Made by a program: the position numbers and the translations under genes. The notes under the pieces were generated by a model. It did not search any database. It saw only the letters and a list, made by a program, of their open reading frames with translations, and was not told where the DNA came from. From Rhodoblastus sp963704565 (lineage in GTDB: Bacteria > Pseudomonadota > Alphaproteobacteria > Rhizobiales > Beijerinckiaceae), in NCBI GenBank assembly GCA_963704565.1, contig OY969917.1, forward strand, positions 1,674,001-1,738,000: 64,000 nt of DNA, written 5' to 3'. Shown piece by piece: positions 41,199-52,075 of this stretch. Position 1 is the stretch's first letter; each line of letters begins with the position of its first letter.

Positions 41199-43298
41199 CT
41201 AGCTCGCGTTGTCGGCTCGCCCGCGCCGCCCCTCCCACGTCCAGGCCGCGACCAGGGCGCCCAGCAGCATCAGCAGGCCGAACCAGCCGATCGCCAGCGG
41301 GGTCAGTTTGACGCCGCGCGCCACGCTCAATTCGGTGCGGCGCACGCCGATGAAATCGGCGCCGGCATAGACCGGGCTGTCGCCCATGGCGACGACGCGC
41401 GGCATATTGATCGCGGTGGTTCCCGGCGCGCCGATCCGGCGCGCCGAGCCGCCGCTCGCCTCGGCCAGAGGCCGCAGCTTTTCCGTGGTCGAGACGACAT
41501 CGCGATATTCCAGCGGATTTTCCGGCCCCACATTGACCAGAGCTTTCAGATCGCCCTGGCTGGCGCGATAGAGGCCGAACTCCCGCGCCTTGAGCTGCGC
41601 GCGGAACAGGCCGGGCGCGGCCTGCGCCGGCGTCACGTCCTGCGCCTTGCCCGAGGGCGCGACCAGATGAATCGGGCCGGATCGATCGCCGAGAGTCTGG
41701 CGCTCCAAGGTCAGGTCGCGGCCATGCGCCGTCGCGCGCAAAGCCTCTTCTTCGAGTTCCGGCTCCTTCATCAGCCAATGGGCGGTTCGGCGCATCAGAT
41801 CCTCATAGGGTCCGCCGCCCTCGAAGCCGCGCGCCCACAGCCACATCTGGTCGGTGAGCAGCAGCGCCACCCGGCCCTTGCCCTCGCGCGACAGCACCAG
41901 CAGCGGCGCGTCATCTGGCCCTGACAGCACGCTGGCTCCGCGCTCGGGCGCCGCCTTCACCAGCCTAAACCATTGGCTCCAGCCCGGCGGCGCGCTTTGG
42001 CCGCCCGGCAGGTCGCGCGTCACCGGATGGCGCTTGCCGATCTCGGTGAGCGCGGCGCGAAACGGCGTCTCGACCAGATCGCCGTTCGGCCGCGCCGGAA
42101 CCACATCGCCCATCGGCGTGTAGAAAAGCCCGTCGGCCTGCGAGAAATCCGGCCCGGCGACGATGGCCAGCGCCCCGCCGTCGCGGACATAGCGCACGAT
42201 ATTGTCGAAATAGGCCGGCGGCAGCAGGCCCATGTTGGAATAGCGGTCGAAGACGATCAGGTCGAAATCGACGATCTTGCGCCCGAACAGCTCGGCGGTG
42301 GGAAAGGCGATCAAGGCCAGTTCGCGCAAGGGCGTAACGTCCTGCTTTTCCGGCGGGCGCAGGATGGTGAAATGGACCAGTTCGACATTGGCGTCGGATT
42401 TCAGCAGGTTGCGCCAGGAGCGCTCGCCCGGATTGGGCTCGCCCGACACCAGCAGAATCTTGAGATGGTCGCGGATTCCCTCGACCGTCGCCACCGCCTT
42501 GTTGTTGATCTCGGTGAGCTCGCCAGCCATCGGCTCGGCGTCGAACTCCAGCACGCTCTTGCCGCCGTGAACCAGGCGCAGCGGTATTTTCACAGGTTCG
42601 CCCGGCTGCGCCAGCACGCGGGTCACGACATCGCCGTCGCGGCGCACCGTCACCGCGACCGGATCGCCGGGACCGTTGGTCTCCTCGACCTTGATCGTGA
42701 AGGTGATGTCCTTGCCGATCAGGCCGAAGCGCGGCGCCTCGACCAGTTCGATGCGCCGGTCGCGCTCCTCGGCGTTTCCGGTGACCAGCACATGGAGCGG
42801 CGCCTTGAGATTGGCGGCGGCGAGCGATGAGGGAATGTCATGGACCTGTCCGTCGGTCACCATGATGACCGCGCCGACCCTTGAGGGCGCGACATCGGCA
42901 AGGCCGGCGTTGAGCGCCGAAAAAAGTTTTGTGCCGTCCTCGCCTTCCGCCTCGCCGCCCGCATCGATGAACCGGACATCGACATGCTCAAGCTTCTTCA
43001 AGGCCTGCGCAAGTTCGGCTCGGGCGGCTTCGGTCTGGGCGCGGCGGTCGCCGAAATCCTGCGAGGCGCTATGGTCGAGCACCAATGCGACCACGTCGCG
43101 CAGGGGCTCGCGCTTTTCCTCGACCAGCGACGGATTGACCAGCGCCCCGAGCAGCGCGAGGAAGAGCAGCGCGCGCAAAACCGCGCCGCGGCGGCGCAGG
43201 AAAAAAGCGGCGGCGACCACAACCGCCGCCAGCGCGGCGAACACCGCGATGAGCCACAGCGGCGCGAGCGGCGCGAAGGCGAGGCCGAACTCCTTCAC
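41199..43298 (-). CDS. VWA-type membrane protein with glutamine-amidotransferase-like fold
   Basis: A 699-residue protein. Two N-terminal helices (PLWLIAVFAALAAVVVAAAF) lead to a VWA domain with a DxSxS motif (VLDHSASQDF) and MVTDGQ. A segment resembling the GATase1-like fold (YFDNIVRYVRDGGALAIVAG) follows. One C-terminal helix (IGWFGLLMLLGALVAAWTW) ends it. Last gene of a four-gene operon with moxR, DUF58 and DUF4159; the start overlaps the previous stop by 4 bases. Likely part of a MoxR-associated complex for maturation of envelope enzymes; inferred from context. Confidence 0.75.
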   Translation of the reverse strand: MKEFGLAFAPLAPLWLIAVFAALAAVVVAAAFFLRRRGAVLRALLFLALLGALVNPSLVEEKREPLRDVVALVLDHSASQDFGDRRAQTEAARAELAQALKKLEHVDVRFIDAGGEAEGEDGTKLFSALNAGLADVAPSRVGAVIMVTDGQVHDIPSSLAAANLKAPLHVLVTGNAEERDRRIELVEAPRFGLIGKDITFTIKVEETNGPGDPVAVTVRRDGDVVTRVLAQPGEPVKIPLRLVHGGKSVLEFDAEPMAGELTEINNKAVATVEGIRDHLKILLVSGEPNPGERSWRNLLKSDANVELVHFTILRPPEKQDVTPLRELALIAFPTAELFGRKIVDFDLIVFDRYSNMGLLPPAYFDNIVRYVRDGGALAIVAGPDFSQADGLFYTPMGDVVPARPNGDLVETPFRAALTEIGKRHPVTRDLPGGQSAPPGWSQWFRLVKAAPERGASVLSGPDDAPLLVLSREGKGRVALLLTDQMWLWARGFEGGGPYEDLMRRTAHWLMKEPELEEEALRATAHGRDLTLERQTLGDRSGPIHLVAPSGKAQDVTPAQAAPGLFRAQLKAREFGLYRASQGDLKALVNVGPENPLEYRDVVSTTEKLRPLAEASGGSARRIGAPGTTAINMPRVVAMGDSPVYAGADFIGVRRTELSVARGVKLTPLAIGWFGLLMLLGALVAAWTWEGRRGRADNAS

Positions 43299-46063
43299 CG
43301 CTCCAGCCTTTCCAGCAGTTCGCGGACATGGACCTGATCGGCCTTGTAATTGCCGGTCAGGGCGTAGATCACGACATTCACCCCGCCGCGCAGGGCCATT
43401 TCATGCTGGCGCGGCCCGCCGGGATCGAGCGGATAGAGCGCCTCGCCGTAAGAATCGCCGGCCCAGCCGGCGGCGAGGTCGTTGGAGGCGATGACGATCG
43501 GCGAGACGCCGTCGCCCGCCCGCGCCGGCCGGTTCTCCTGGCCGGTTTCCGGCGGCAGGGCCTCGATATAAGTCGGGCCGTTGTCGGCGCGGCCGACCAA
43601 TCCGTCGAGGATGTAAAAAGTTCGATAGACGACATGGTTGGGCGGCGCCGGCGCCAGCGGCGGCAGATCGATGTCTTTCAGGAAATCTTGCAGCCATTGC
43701 CGCGCCCGCGTCGGCGGGCCGCCGGGAACCTCCATCGCGGCGTCGCGGGTGTCGAACAGCACCAGGCCGCCCTGTTTCATATAGGCCCCGATCCGCCGCG
43801 CGACCTCGGGCCCGGGCTGCGGCCGGTCCGGCGCGACCGGCCAGTAGATCAGGGGATAGAAGGCCAGTTCGTCATGGGCCGGGTCGATGGCGCGCGGCTC
43901 GCCCGGCGTGAAGGAGGTCCGCCGCGCCAGGGTTTCGGTCAGCGAGTCCAACCCTTCCCGGCTGATGCGGTCCACGCGCGGATCGCCGGTGACAACATAA
44001 GCGAGCCGCGTGGTCAGGGCGGCCTCGATGTCGCGCCGGTCCACATTCCGCGCCTTGGCCGGCGGCGGCGCGAGCGCCAGCAGCAGAGCGAGGCCGGCGA
44101 GCGCAGGCCCGAGCTTTTTGGGCTCGACTTGTCTTCGCCATCTTCCGCCGAGCCAGACCGAGGCGAGCGCGTCGGCGAGCGCCAGCAGGAAGGCGAGGAT
44201 CAGCAGCGGCGCGCGCAGATCGACCGGGCGCGGCCCGGCAAGTTCGGCCAGGCGGAACGAGAGCCCGGAAAAATCGAGCGGCGTCAGCTTCATGCCGGGC
44301 CCAAAGGCGTTGAGCGCGCGCGGCGCGGCGGCCGGGCCATAGAGGCCGGCCGGATGGCTGGCGTCGGGCGCCGGCAGGCCTTTTTTGGCGGGGAGCGATT
44401 TCGCCTCGGCCGGCGGCGCCCCCAGCGCGCCGAAACCGTCGAGAACCCGCAGCGGCGGCAGAAAAGCTTCCGGCGACGCGCCCGGCGCGGTTTTGGCGAC
44501 GATGCCGGCGCGATCGACGATCCGCTTGAGCATTTCCACGAACAGGCCGGACAAAGGCAGGTTGGACCAGCCCGGGTCCGCCGTGACATGGAACAGGATC
44601 AGGCTTCCCGGCCCCCGCGGCTCGGCGGTGACCAAAGGCGTGCCATCGGCGAGCCGCGCCCAGGTCTTGGCGTTCAGGCCCTCGTCCGGCTCGGCCAGGA
44701 CCTGGCGCGACACCGTGACTTCCGCCGGCGGGGTCAGGCCGAAGAACGGGCTCGATTCGTCGAAAGAAGCGAGCGGCTTGGGCCTTTCCCAGGACATGGC
44801 CCCGCCGAGCGTGCGCCCGCCGCGCCGCAGCCGGACCGGGAACAGATCGTCGTCGCGCGCGGCGGCGAGGCGCGGCCCGGCGAAGCGCAGAAGAGTCCCG
44901 CCCGAAGCGAGAAAACCGTCGAGCCTTTTGCGCAAAGCGGGCGCGGCGGCGTTGACATCGGCGAGGATCAGCACGTCCACGCCCTCGTCGAGCAACTGGC
45001 CGATCGGATCGGCGGCGCCGGGCTTGGCCTCGCGCAGATCGGCGAAGGGCGACAGGGCGTCGCGCAGATAATGGAGCGGCGACAGAAGCGGCTGCTGGTC
45101 CGCCGCGCCCGCGACCAGCCCGACGCGCCGCCGCCGCGATCCGGCGTCGAGCAGTTTTATCGCGCCGGCCGAATGAACGCCCAAAATTTCAAGCCGCGCG
45201 ATCTCGTTGCGCAGTTGAACCGGAAGATCGAAGGAGGCCTTGGCGGTCAATTCCTTGCCGAAATCGAAATCGGCGTCGCCGAGCGAGGCGCCCTTGGCGT
45301 CATAAGCCCGCACCCGCCCGGTCGAAGGGCCGAAAGCCGTCGAGCGGACCAGATGGGCGTCGAGCGCGGCGACGCCATTGTCGGCGCCGGCGATGACCTC
45401 AACGCCGCGCGGATCGCGCAATATTTCGGCGCCGGGCGCGAGCGCCGCGAGCTTGGCCGCGAAAGCCGCGCCATCTACGTCCTCCAGCCCGTCGCTCAGC
45501 CAGATGACCTGGGCCGACTTGTGCGCCTTGAGGAAACTTGTGATCGCGTCCAGCGCCGGCGCGCGGGCGGCCAGAAAGGCCTTGGGTTTCATGGCGCGCA
45601 AGCGGTTCAGGGCGCCGGCCGCGTCCTGCGCCGCCAGGCCCTCGGGCGGCGGCTCGGAAAAGGCCAGGACCGCCGCTGGGCGTCCGTCGCGACCGGCGGC
45701 GTCGAGCCGCGATTGCGCCGCCTCGACGCGCAGGCTCCAATCCCGCGCCGCCGGCCAGCCGTCGTCGATCAGCAGCAGCAGCGGCCCAGCCTTCGCGCCG
45801 GGCGCGCCGCTCGGCGTCAGCATCGGTCCGGCCATGGCGACAACGACCAGCGCCGCCAGAGCCATGCGCAGGATCAGCAGCCACAGCGGCGTGCGCGCCG
45901 GGGTGGCGTCGGGCTTTTTCAGGTCGAGGATGAGCCTGAGCGGCGGAAAGGCGACGCGCCGGGGCGGCGGCGGCGTCACCCGCAGCAGCAGATAAAGCAG
46001 CGGCGCGCCGGCCAGAACCAGCAGCAGCCAGGGCGAGGCGAAGGAAAGCGACAGAAGATTCAT
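43295..46063 (-). CDS. BatA-N/DUF4159 membrane protein
   Basis: A 922-residue protein. The N-terminus (SFASPWLLLVLAGAPLLYLL, then VAFPPLRLILDLKK) is a BatA-type aerotolerance N-domain. The middle has a VWA-like region (LLIDDGWPAARDWSLRVEAA). Helices follow near residue 630 and 665, and the C-terminal ~210 residues are DUF4159 (RLAYVVTGDPRVDRISREGL, LAFYPLIYWPVAPDRPQPGP). Overlaps DUF58 and the VWA gene by 4 bases each. Function unknown; a partner of MoxR is likely. Confidence 0.88.
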   Translation of the reverse strand: MNLLSLSFASPWLLLVLAGAPLLYLLLRVTPPPPRRVAFPPLRLILDLKKPDATPARTPLWLLILRMALAALVVVAMAGPMLTPSGAPGAKAGPLLLLIDDGWPAARDWSLRVEAAQSRLDAAGRDGRPAAVLAFSEPPPEGLAAQDAAGALNRLRAMKPKAFLAARAPALDAITSFLKAHKSAQVIWLSDGLEDVDGAAFAAKLAALAPGAEILRDPRGVEVIAGADNGVAALDAHLVRSTAFGPSTGRVRAYDAKGASLGDADFDFGKELTAKASFDLPVQLRNEIARLEILGVHSAGAIKLLDAGSRRRRVGLVAGAADQQPLLSPLHYLRDALSPFADLREAKPGAADPIGQLLDEGVDVLILADVNAAAPALRKRLDGFLASGGTLLRFAGPRLAAARDDDLFPVRLRRGGRTLGGAMSWERPKPLASFDESSPFFGLTPPAEVTVSRQVLAEPDEGLNAKTWARLADGTPLVTAEPRGPGSLILFHVTADPGWSNLPLSGLFVEMLKRIVDRAGIVAKTAPGASPEAFLPPLRVLDGFGALGAPPAEAKSLPAKKGLPAPDASHPAGLYGPAAAPRALNAFGPGMKLTPLDFSGLSFRLAELAGPRPVDLRAPLLILAFLLALADALASVWLGGRWRRQVEPKKLGPALAGLALLLALAPPPAKARNVDRRDIEAALTTRLAYVVTGDPRVDRISREGLDSLTETLARRTSFTPGEPRAIDPAHDELAFYPLIYWPVAPDRPQPGPEVARRIGAYMKQGGLVLFDTRDAAMEVPGGPPTRARQWLQDFLKDIDLPPLAPAPPNHVVYRTFYILDGLVGRADNGPTYIEALPPETGQENRPARAGDGVSPIVIASNDLAAGWAGDSYGEALYPLDPGGPRQHEMALRGGVNVVIYALTGNYKADQVHVRELLERLER

Positions 46064-46991
46064 CGCGCGCCGTCCGCCGTCAGCGCGAGCCGCAGGTTGA
46101 GCAAAGCCTCGGAGGCCGGGCGCGCGGTGGAATGAAGGGCGAAAGTCCAGCCCTGCGCCCGCGCCGCCGCCGCCAGGGCCTCGCGATGGGCGGCGAGCCG
46201 CGCCCGATAAGGCGCGGAATAATCCTCGGCGCGGCCGGCGCGCAGCATGTCGCCGGCTTCGTCGAAAAATTCGGTCTGGCCGGCAAAGGGAAAATCCTCT
46301 TCCGCCGGGTCGAAGACCATCAGCGCATGGCCGCGCGCGCCCTGGGCGCCCAAGCGTTGCAGGCAGGCGGCGAAATCCGCCGCATCGACCAGGAAATCGC
46401 CGATCAGCGCCGCCTTTTCCCGCACGCGCAGAGGCGCGGCCTGCGGCAGATCCTCGAAATCGCCGTCATTCGCCCGCTCCTGCGCGATCAGGGCCACGGC
46501 GAGGCTGTCCACGATGTCGCGCGCCGCGCTGAGCCGGGTGAGGCCGAGCCAGCCGGCGCGCTCGCCGGCGCGGACAGCGGAATCGGCGAGAGCCAAAGCC
46601 AGGACCAGCGCGCGGTCGAGCTTGGACTGAGTGTTGGCGTCGGAGCGATAATTCATCGAGCCGGAAAGATCGGCCCAGACCCACAACACCTGCGCCGCCT
46701 CCCATTCGCGCTGGCGCACATAGAGCCGGTCGTCGCGGGCCGAGCGGCGCCAATCGACATTCTGCGCCGCCTCGCCGGGGATGAAGGGCCGGAACTGCCA
46801 GAAATTCTCGCCCACGCCGGCGCGGCGGCGCCCGTGCAGGCCGGCCTGGGCGGAAGCCGCGGCGTGGCGCGCCGAAAGCGTCAGCGCCGGCAGGCGGCGC
46901 GCCAGATCGAGCGCCTGGACGCGCTTTTCATGATCGGGGCGCGCCGCCGCGCGCGGCAGGAAGGAAAAATCCTTCCCCGGATTGGGAGCCA

Positions 46992-46992
<1 letters not shown>
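46060..46992 (-). CDS. DUF58 domain protein
   Basis: A 310-residue protein. Contains the DUF58 core FRPFIPGEAAQNVDWRRSAR near residue 88 and a MIDAS-like DLSGSMNYRS near residue 128. DUF58 proteins pair with MoxR ATPases. The start shares one base with the moxR stop (TGATG). Confidence 0.92.
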
Positions 46993-48011
<1,019 letters not shown>

Positions 48012-48144
48012 GCCAGAGTGTCTCCTGTGCGGACAGCACTATAGGCTGGCGCGCGGGCGCGGATAAACAGATAATAGCCGCCACGCCGCCATTCACGAGG
48101 TAAAATGCCGCCAAATCAAGGCGGGGCCGGTTTGAAGAGTTAAG

Positions 48145-48720
48145 ATGAACGATCCGTCCGATCCCCTGCGCGGGCTCGCCGCGGCGCGCGAATCGCGCGG
48201 GCCGGCGCCGGTGCATTTATGGAACCCGCCTTTTTGCGGCGAGATCGACATGCGCATCGCCCGCGACGGGACATGGTTCTATAACGGGACGCCGATCGGC
48301 CGCCCGGCTCTGGTCAGGCTTTTCGCCAGCATCCTGCGCAAGGATCCCGAGCGTTTCGTGCTGGTGACGCCGGTCGAGCGCGTCGGCGTCAAGGTCGAGG
48401 ACGCGCCCTTTCTCGGCGTCGAGCTTTTGCGCGAGGGCGAAGGCGAAAGCCAGGTTCTGCGGCTGCGCACCAATGTCGACGACTGGGTGGAGATTTCGGC
48501 GCGAAATCCGTTGAAATTCCTGGCCGGCGACAGCGGCGGCCTCAAGCCCTACGCGCTGGTGCGCGGCGATTTATGGGCTCTGGTCAAGCGCGCCCTGTTC
48601 TACGATCTCGTCGCCTGGGGCGAAGCGCGGACGGTCGCGGGCGAGGAGATGTTCGGCGTATGGTCCAGAGACGCCTTTTTCGCCATGGCGCCGATGCGCG
48701 AGATCGCGGACCTGACATGA
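48145..48720 (+). CDS. DUF1285 protein
   Basis: A 191-residue protein of normal DUF1285 length. Pattern: LWNPPFCGEIDMRIARDGTW near residue 26, FYNGTPIGRPALVRLFASIL, ERFVLVTPVERVGVKVEDAP. Function unknown; it commonly lies next to moxR and the CoA pyrophosphatase in this order. Its stop overlaps the next ATG by 4 bases. Confidence 0.92.
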   Translation: MNDPSDPLRGLAAARESRGPAPVHLWNPPFCGEIDMRIARDGTWFYNGTPIGRPALVRLFASILRKDPERFVLVTPVERVGVKVEDAPFLGVELLREGEGESQVLRLRTNVDDWVEISARNPLKFLAGDSGGLKPYALVRGDLWALVKRALFYDLVAWGEARTVAGEEMFGVWSRDAFFAMAPMREIADLT

Positions 48721-49361
48721 GTTTCGACGCCCATGATTTTCTGGCGCGCGCCCAAACAAAGCTGCGCCAAGGCTGGCCGGAAGAGGCCTTCGACCCGGCG
48801 GCGCGCCCGCACAATGGCGACCATAAGCTCAACGAGCCGCTGGCCGGCGAGGCCGCGCTCCTGCCGGCGCCCGCCCGCCCGGCCGCCGTTCTCGCGCCCA
48901 TCGTCGCGCGCGACGACGGCCTGTTTCTGCTGCTCACCCAGCGCGCCAGTCATTTAAGCGAACATTCCGGCCAGATCGCCTTTCCCGGCGGCAAGATCGA
49001 CCCAGGCGAATCGCCGCTCGACGCCGCATTGCGCGAGGCCGAGGAAGAAATCGGCCTTTTGCGCGCGCGGATTGAAATCCTGGGCTGTCTCGACCCCTAC
49101 CAGACCAGCACCGGCTTCCGGGTCTTTCCCATCGTCGGCCTGACCCGTCCGCCGCTCGATCTCAGCGTCAACCGCCAGGAAGTGGCGGATGTGTTCGAAA
49201 CGCCCTTGGCCTTCCTGATGGACGAAGCCAATCACCAGCGTCTTTTCCGGCAATGGCAGGGGCGGCGGCGGCAATTTTACGCCATGCCTTATGAAAACCG
49301 CTATATATGGGGCGCGACAGCGGGCATGATCCGCAATCTGTTCGAAAGGCTCTATTGCTGA
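48717..49361 (+). CDS. NUDIX hydrolase, CoA pyrophosphatase type
   Basis: A 214-residue NUDIX enzyme with the box GKIDPGESPLDAALREAEEE (near residue 92-111, followed by IGL) and the CoA-specific upstream LLTQRASHLSEHSGQIAFPG. It hydrolyses CoA or oxidised CoA to 3',5'-ADP and phosphopantetheine. Coupled to DUF1285 by ATGA overlap. Confidence 0.92.
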   Translation: MSFDAHDFLARAQTKLRQGWPEEAFDPAARPHNGDHKLNEPLAGEAALLPAPARPAAVLAPIVARDDGLFLLLTQRASHLSEHSGQIAFPGGKIDPGESPLDAALREAEEEIGLLRARIEILGCLDPYQTSTGFRVFPIVGLTRPPLDLSVNRQEVADVFETPLAFLMDEANHQRLFRQWQGRRRQFYAMPYENRYIWGATAGMIRNLFERLYC

Positions 49362-49395
49362 GCCTGATGTTTTATCGCGGGCTAGGGAGGCGAAT

Positions 49396-49893
49396 TTGAC
49401 GCGCCGAAGGGCATGGGCGCCGGTGGCGGCGAGCGTCGCGCTTGTCGCGGTCCATGCGGCGGCGGCGCAATGGCCGCGCTATCACAACCTGCGTTTCGGG
49501 ACCACCGCCGATGTTCCGGCGGGATGGAAAATGCAGCCCGCCCCGGAAAACGACGACGGACGAGCCTTCGTGTCGCCCAATGGCCGGGCGCGTCTGACTA
49601 TTTCCGGCATTTTTGCTCTTGACGCGCGCGGGGAGGAATTCTCGGAAAAAGCGCGGCCCCTCGACGGTGAAGCCGTGACCTACACGGCGCGCAAGGGCGA
49701 CTGGATCGTCGTCTCCGGGATGCGCGGCGGAATGATTTTTTACCGGAAGTCGATTCTTTCTTGCAGAAATACAGTGTGGAACGACCTCGACATCGCGTAT
49801 GCCAAAGCCGATAAGGCGAAATATGACGCCTTGGTCGCGCGTCTGGCGGATTCCCTCACGCCGGGAAGCGGCTACGATACGGATTGCAAGTGA
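49396..49893 (+). CDS. Exported hypothetical protein
   Basis: A 165-residue protein starting at a TTG, supported by GGGAGG 5 bases upstream. A signal peptide (PVAASVALVAVHAAAAQW) is followed by a small domain (RYHNLRFGTTADVPAGWKMQ, then GRARLTISGIFALD) and two cysteines near the end (SCRNT and DCK), perhaps a disulfide. I do not recognise the family. Confidence 0.7.
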   Translation: MTRRRAWAPVAASVALVAVHAAAAQWPRYHNLRFGTTADVPAGWKMQPAPENDDGRAFVSPNGRARLTISGIFALDARGEEFSEKARPLDGEAVTYTARKGDWIVVSGMRGGMIFYRKSILSCRNTVWNDLDIAYAKADKAKYDALVARLADSLTPGSGYDTDCK

Positions 49894-49969
49894 GTTCCGG
49901 CCAGACGGCGTTCGACGGCAAATCCGCGGGTTTCACGCGATCGGGATCAGAGTCGGAGCGGGTTTAGAC

Positions 49970-50230
49970 ATGGCGCGTTCGCTGCTCGAGTCGCTCGGCC
50001 TGTTCGCCGCGCCATTTCTGCTCTACGCCTTGTTCCTGTTCTATCGCGCCCGCCATCCGCTGGTCGTCGGCCATTGGTCGCGCGGCGCCTTGTTCTGGCT
50101 GACGCTCGCCGGTTTTTCTTTTGTCATCCTCGGCTTCGTCTATGCGGGACTGTTCGGCGCGGCGCCCTCGGGCGTCTATGTGCCCGCCCATATGGATCAC
50201 GGCCGCCTGACGCCGGGCCGCTTCCAATGA
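49970..50230 (+). CDS. DUF6111-type small membrane protein
   Basis: An 86-residue protein with two helices (ESLGLFAAPFLLYALFLFY and GALFWLTLAGFSFVILGFVY) and a C-terminal VYVPAHMDHGRLTPGRFQ that typifies the small protein preceding cca in Hyphomicrobiales. Its stop overlaps the cca start by 4 bases. Function unknown. Confidence 0.8.
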   Translation: MARSLLESLGLFAAPFLLYALFLFYRARHPLVVGHWSRGALFWLTLAGFSFVILGFVYAGLFGAAPSGVYVPAHMDHGRLTPGRFQ

Positions 50231-51501
50231 GCGGCGACATCCGGCTTCTGCTTGACCGCCCTGCGCTGAAACGCGTTTTTGCCGCGCTCGAAGGCGTGGA
50301 GGCGCGGGTGGTCGGCGGCGCGGTGCGCAACGCTTTGCTCGGCGAGCCGATCGCCGACATCGATCTCGCCGTCGCCGCGCCGCCGGAAATCGTGGTCGAA
50401 AAAGCCGAAAGCGCCGGGCTGCGGGCGGTTCCGACCGGGATCGAGCATGGCACGGTGACGCTGGTGCTTGACGGCGCCCATTTCGAGGTCACGTCGCTGC
50501 GCGAGGATGTCGAGACCGACGGGCGCCGCGCCAAGGTGCGTTTCGGCGAGGATTTCGCCGCCGACGCGCAAAGGCGGGATTTCACCATCAACGCCCTCTC
50601 GGTCGATGCGCGCGGCGAGATTTACGATTATGTCGGCGGCCTTGACGACCTCGCGCGGCGCCGGGTGCGCTTCATCGGCGATCCGCGCCGGCGCATCATG
50701 GAAGATTATCTGCGCATTCTGCGCTTTTTCCGCTTTTCCGCCTGTTATGGCGCGGGGCTGCTCGACGCCGAGGGCTTCGCCGCCTGCGTCGCCCTGCGCG
50801 ACGGAATCGCGCTTCTGTCGCGCGAGCGGCTGGGCGGCGAATTGCTCAAGACTTTGTCCTTCCCGCGCTCCGCCGCCGTGATCGAAACCATGAGCCAGGC
50901 CGGTCTGCTGGCCTTTCTTTCGGTCGCGCCCTGGCCGGCGCGCTGCCGCCGCCTCGCCGCCATCCTTTCCGCGCGAAACCACTCCGACGCCTTGCTGGCG
51001 CTGGCCGCGCTGGCGCTGCACAGCGCCGGCGACGCCGAACGCCTCGCCGAGGCGCTGCGGCTGTCGCGCGCGCAAAAACGCCGGCTCGCCGATATGGCAG
51101 AGGCCGCCGCCGCCTGGCATGGCGCGTCCAAAGCCCCCGCCCCCGCGCAATTGCGCGAACAGCTTTTCCTGCGCGGCGCTTCCGCCGCCCGCGACGCGCT
51201 GCTGCTGATCCAGGCGGAAAGCGCGGCGGCGCCCGACGACCGGAGCTTTCTCGCGGCGGAAAGCTTTCTGCGCGACACGCCGGCCCCCAAGGCGCCCTTC
51301 GCGGCGGTCGATCTTCTCACGCGCGGCGTCCGGCAGGGCGCTGGCCTCGGCGCGGCCCTGAAACGCCTGCAAGCCGCCTGGATTCGCGCCGGCTTCCCCC
51401 AGGATCCCAAGCGCGTCGCGGCGCTGATCGACGCCGCCTGCGCGCAGGGGCCACAAGAATCCGGCCCGCAAGAATCCGGCTGGACGCGGACGCAGCGTTA
51501 G
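50227..51501 (+). CDS. cca: CCA tRNA nucleotidyltransferase
   Basis: A 424-residue class II enzyme. Motif A: VGGAVRNALLGEPIADIDLA with the DxD pair; motif B: RRDFTINALS; motif C/D: IGDPRRRIMEDYLRILRFFR. It adds or repairs the 3' CCA end of tRNAs. The start overlaps the upstream small membrane-protein gene. The C-terminal ~200 residues are Ala-rich helices, normal for alphaproteobacterial members. Confidence 0.95.
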   Translation: MSGDIRLLLDRPALKRVFAALEGVEARVVGGAVRNALLGEPIADIDLAVAAPPEIVVEKAESAGLRAVPTGIEHGTVTLVLDGAHFEVTSLREDVETDGRRAKVRFGEDFAADAQRRDFTINALSVDARGEIYDYVGGLDDLARRRVRFIGDPRRRIMEDYLRILRFFRFSACYGAGLLDAEGFAACVALRDGIALLSRERLGGELLKTLSFPRSAAVIETMSQAGLLAFLSVAPWPARCRRLAAILSARNHSDALLALAALALHSAGDAERLAEALRLSRAQKRRLADMAEAAAAWHGASKAPAPAQLREQLFLRGASAARDALLLIQAESAAAPDDRSFLAAESFLRDTPAPKAPFAAVDLLTRGVRQGAGLGAALKRLQAAWIRAGFPQDPKRVAALIDAACAQGPQESGPQESGWTRTQR

Positions 51502-51529
51502 GTTTTACTCTCGCGCCAGCGGGAAGATC

Positions 51530-51787
51530 ATGGCGGTCGAGAACAAACATCCGGGCGAACTCGCGGCGCGATTGGCCGAAAATCTGCGGCGCGCGTCGCA
51601 GGCGCGGCGCTCCGACGGCTTCAAGCGCGAATCCTTCGTCCTGCCGCGCGAAAAGGCGCGCGAAAAGGCGCGGGAGATTTTCGCCGCCTTCCCCAAGGCG
51701 GCCTATATGACCGAGATCGAATCCTGGCGCGAACTCCCCGACGGCCGGATCGAATTCACCATGCGCCGGCTGCCCAGCGCCGATTGA
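51530..51787 (+). CDS. Small basic hypothetical protein
   Basis: An 85-residue, charged, mostly helical protein (HPGELAARLAENLRRASQAR, EKAREKAREIFAAFPKAAYM). A GGGAAGATC region precedes the ATG. No family recognised. It lies 28 bases after cca, on the same strand. Confidence 0.65.
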   Translation: MAVENKHPGELAARLAENLRRASQARRSDGFKRESFVLPREKAREKAREIFAAFPKAAYMTEIESWRELPDGRIEFTMRRLPSAD

Positions 51788-51893
51788 TCGGGCCTTTCCG
51801 ACCTGGTTTTTTCTCAAGGGCGCTCGATATTAACCAACATCTTGCTAAATTTTTCTGGTCTTTCCAGGCAACGCTCAGCAAAAAAACATGACA

Positions 51894-51925
51894 TTAACCA
51901 AATAATCGCGCAAATTTTTGGTTAA
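51894..51925 (+). promoter_or_regulatory. Inverted repeat in porin upstream region
   Basis: TTAACCAAA (51894-51902) and TTTGGTTAA (51917-51925), 9 bp, 14-base spacer. In a 288-base AT-rich stretch upstream of the porin gene, with a further ATTAACCAA at 51829. A possible operator; not proven. Confidence 0.4.
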
Positions 51926-52075
51926 AAGCATCACGCCAGGATTTATCCATTATTCGCCATCGGCGAAACATATTTCCTAATTTGGATAAACCATTTATTT
52001 TTACGCTCTAATTACCTTTACAGCCCTAAATCGCTTCAGACAGGCCGCAGCACGGCCTCGATCCGGAGTTGAAAG

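Noticed and set aside
43328..46135. A 935-codon open frame on the plus strand opposite the DUF4159 gene
   Set aside because: Arg/Gly/Gln-rich with no domain; a by-product of GC-rich third positions of the real minus-strand gene.
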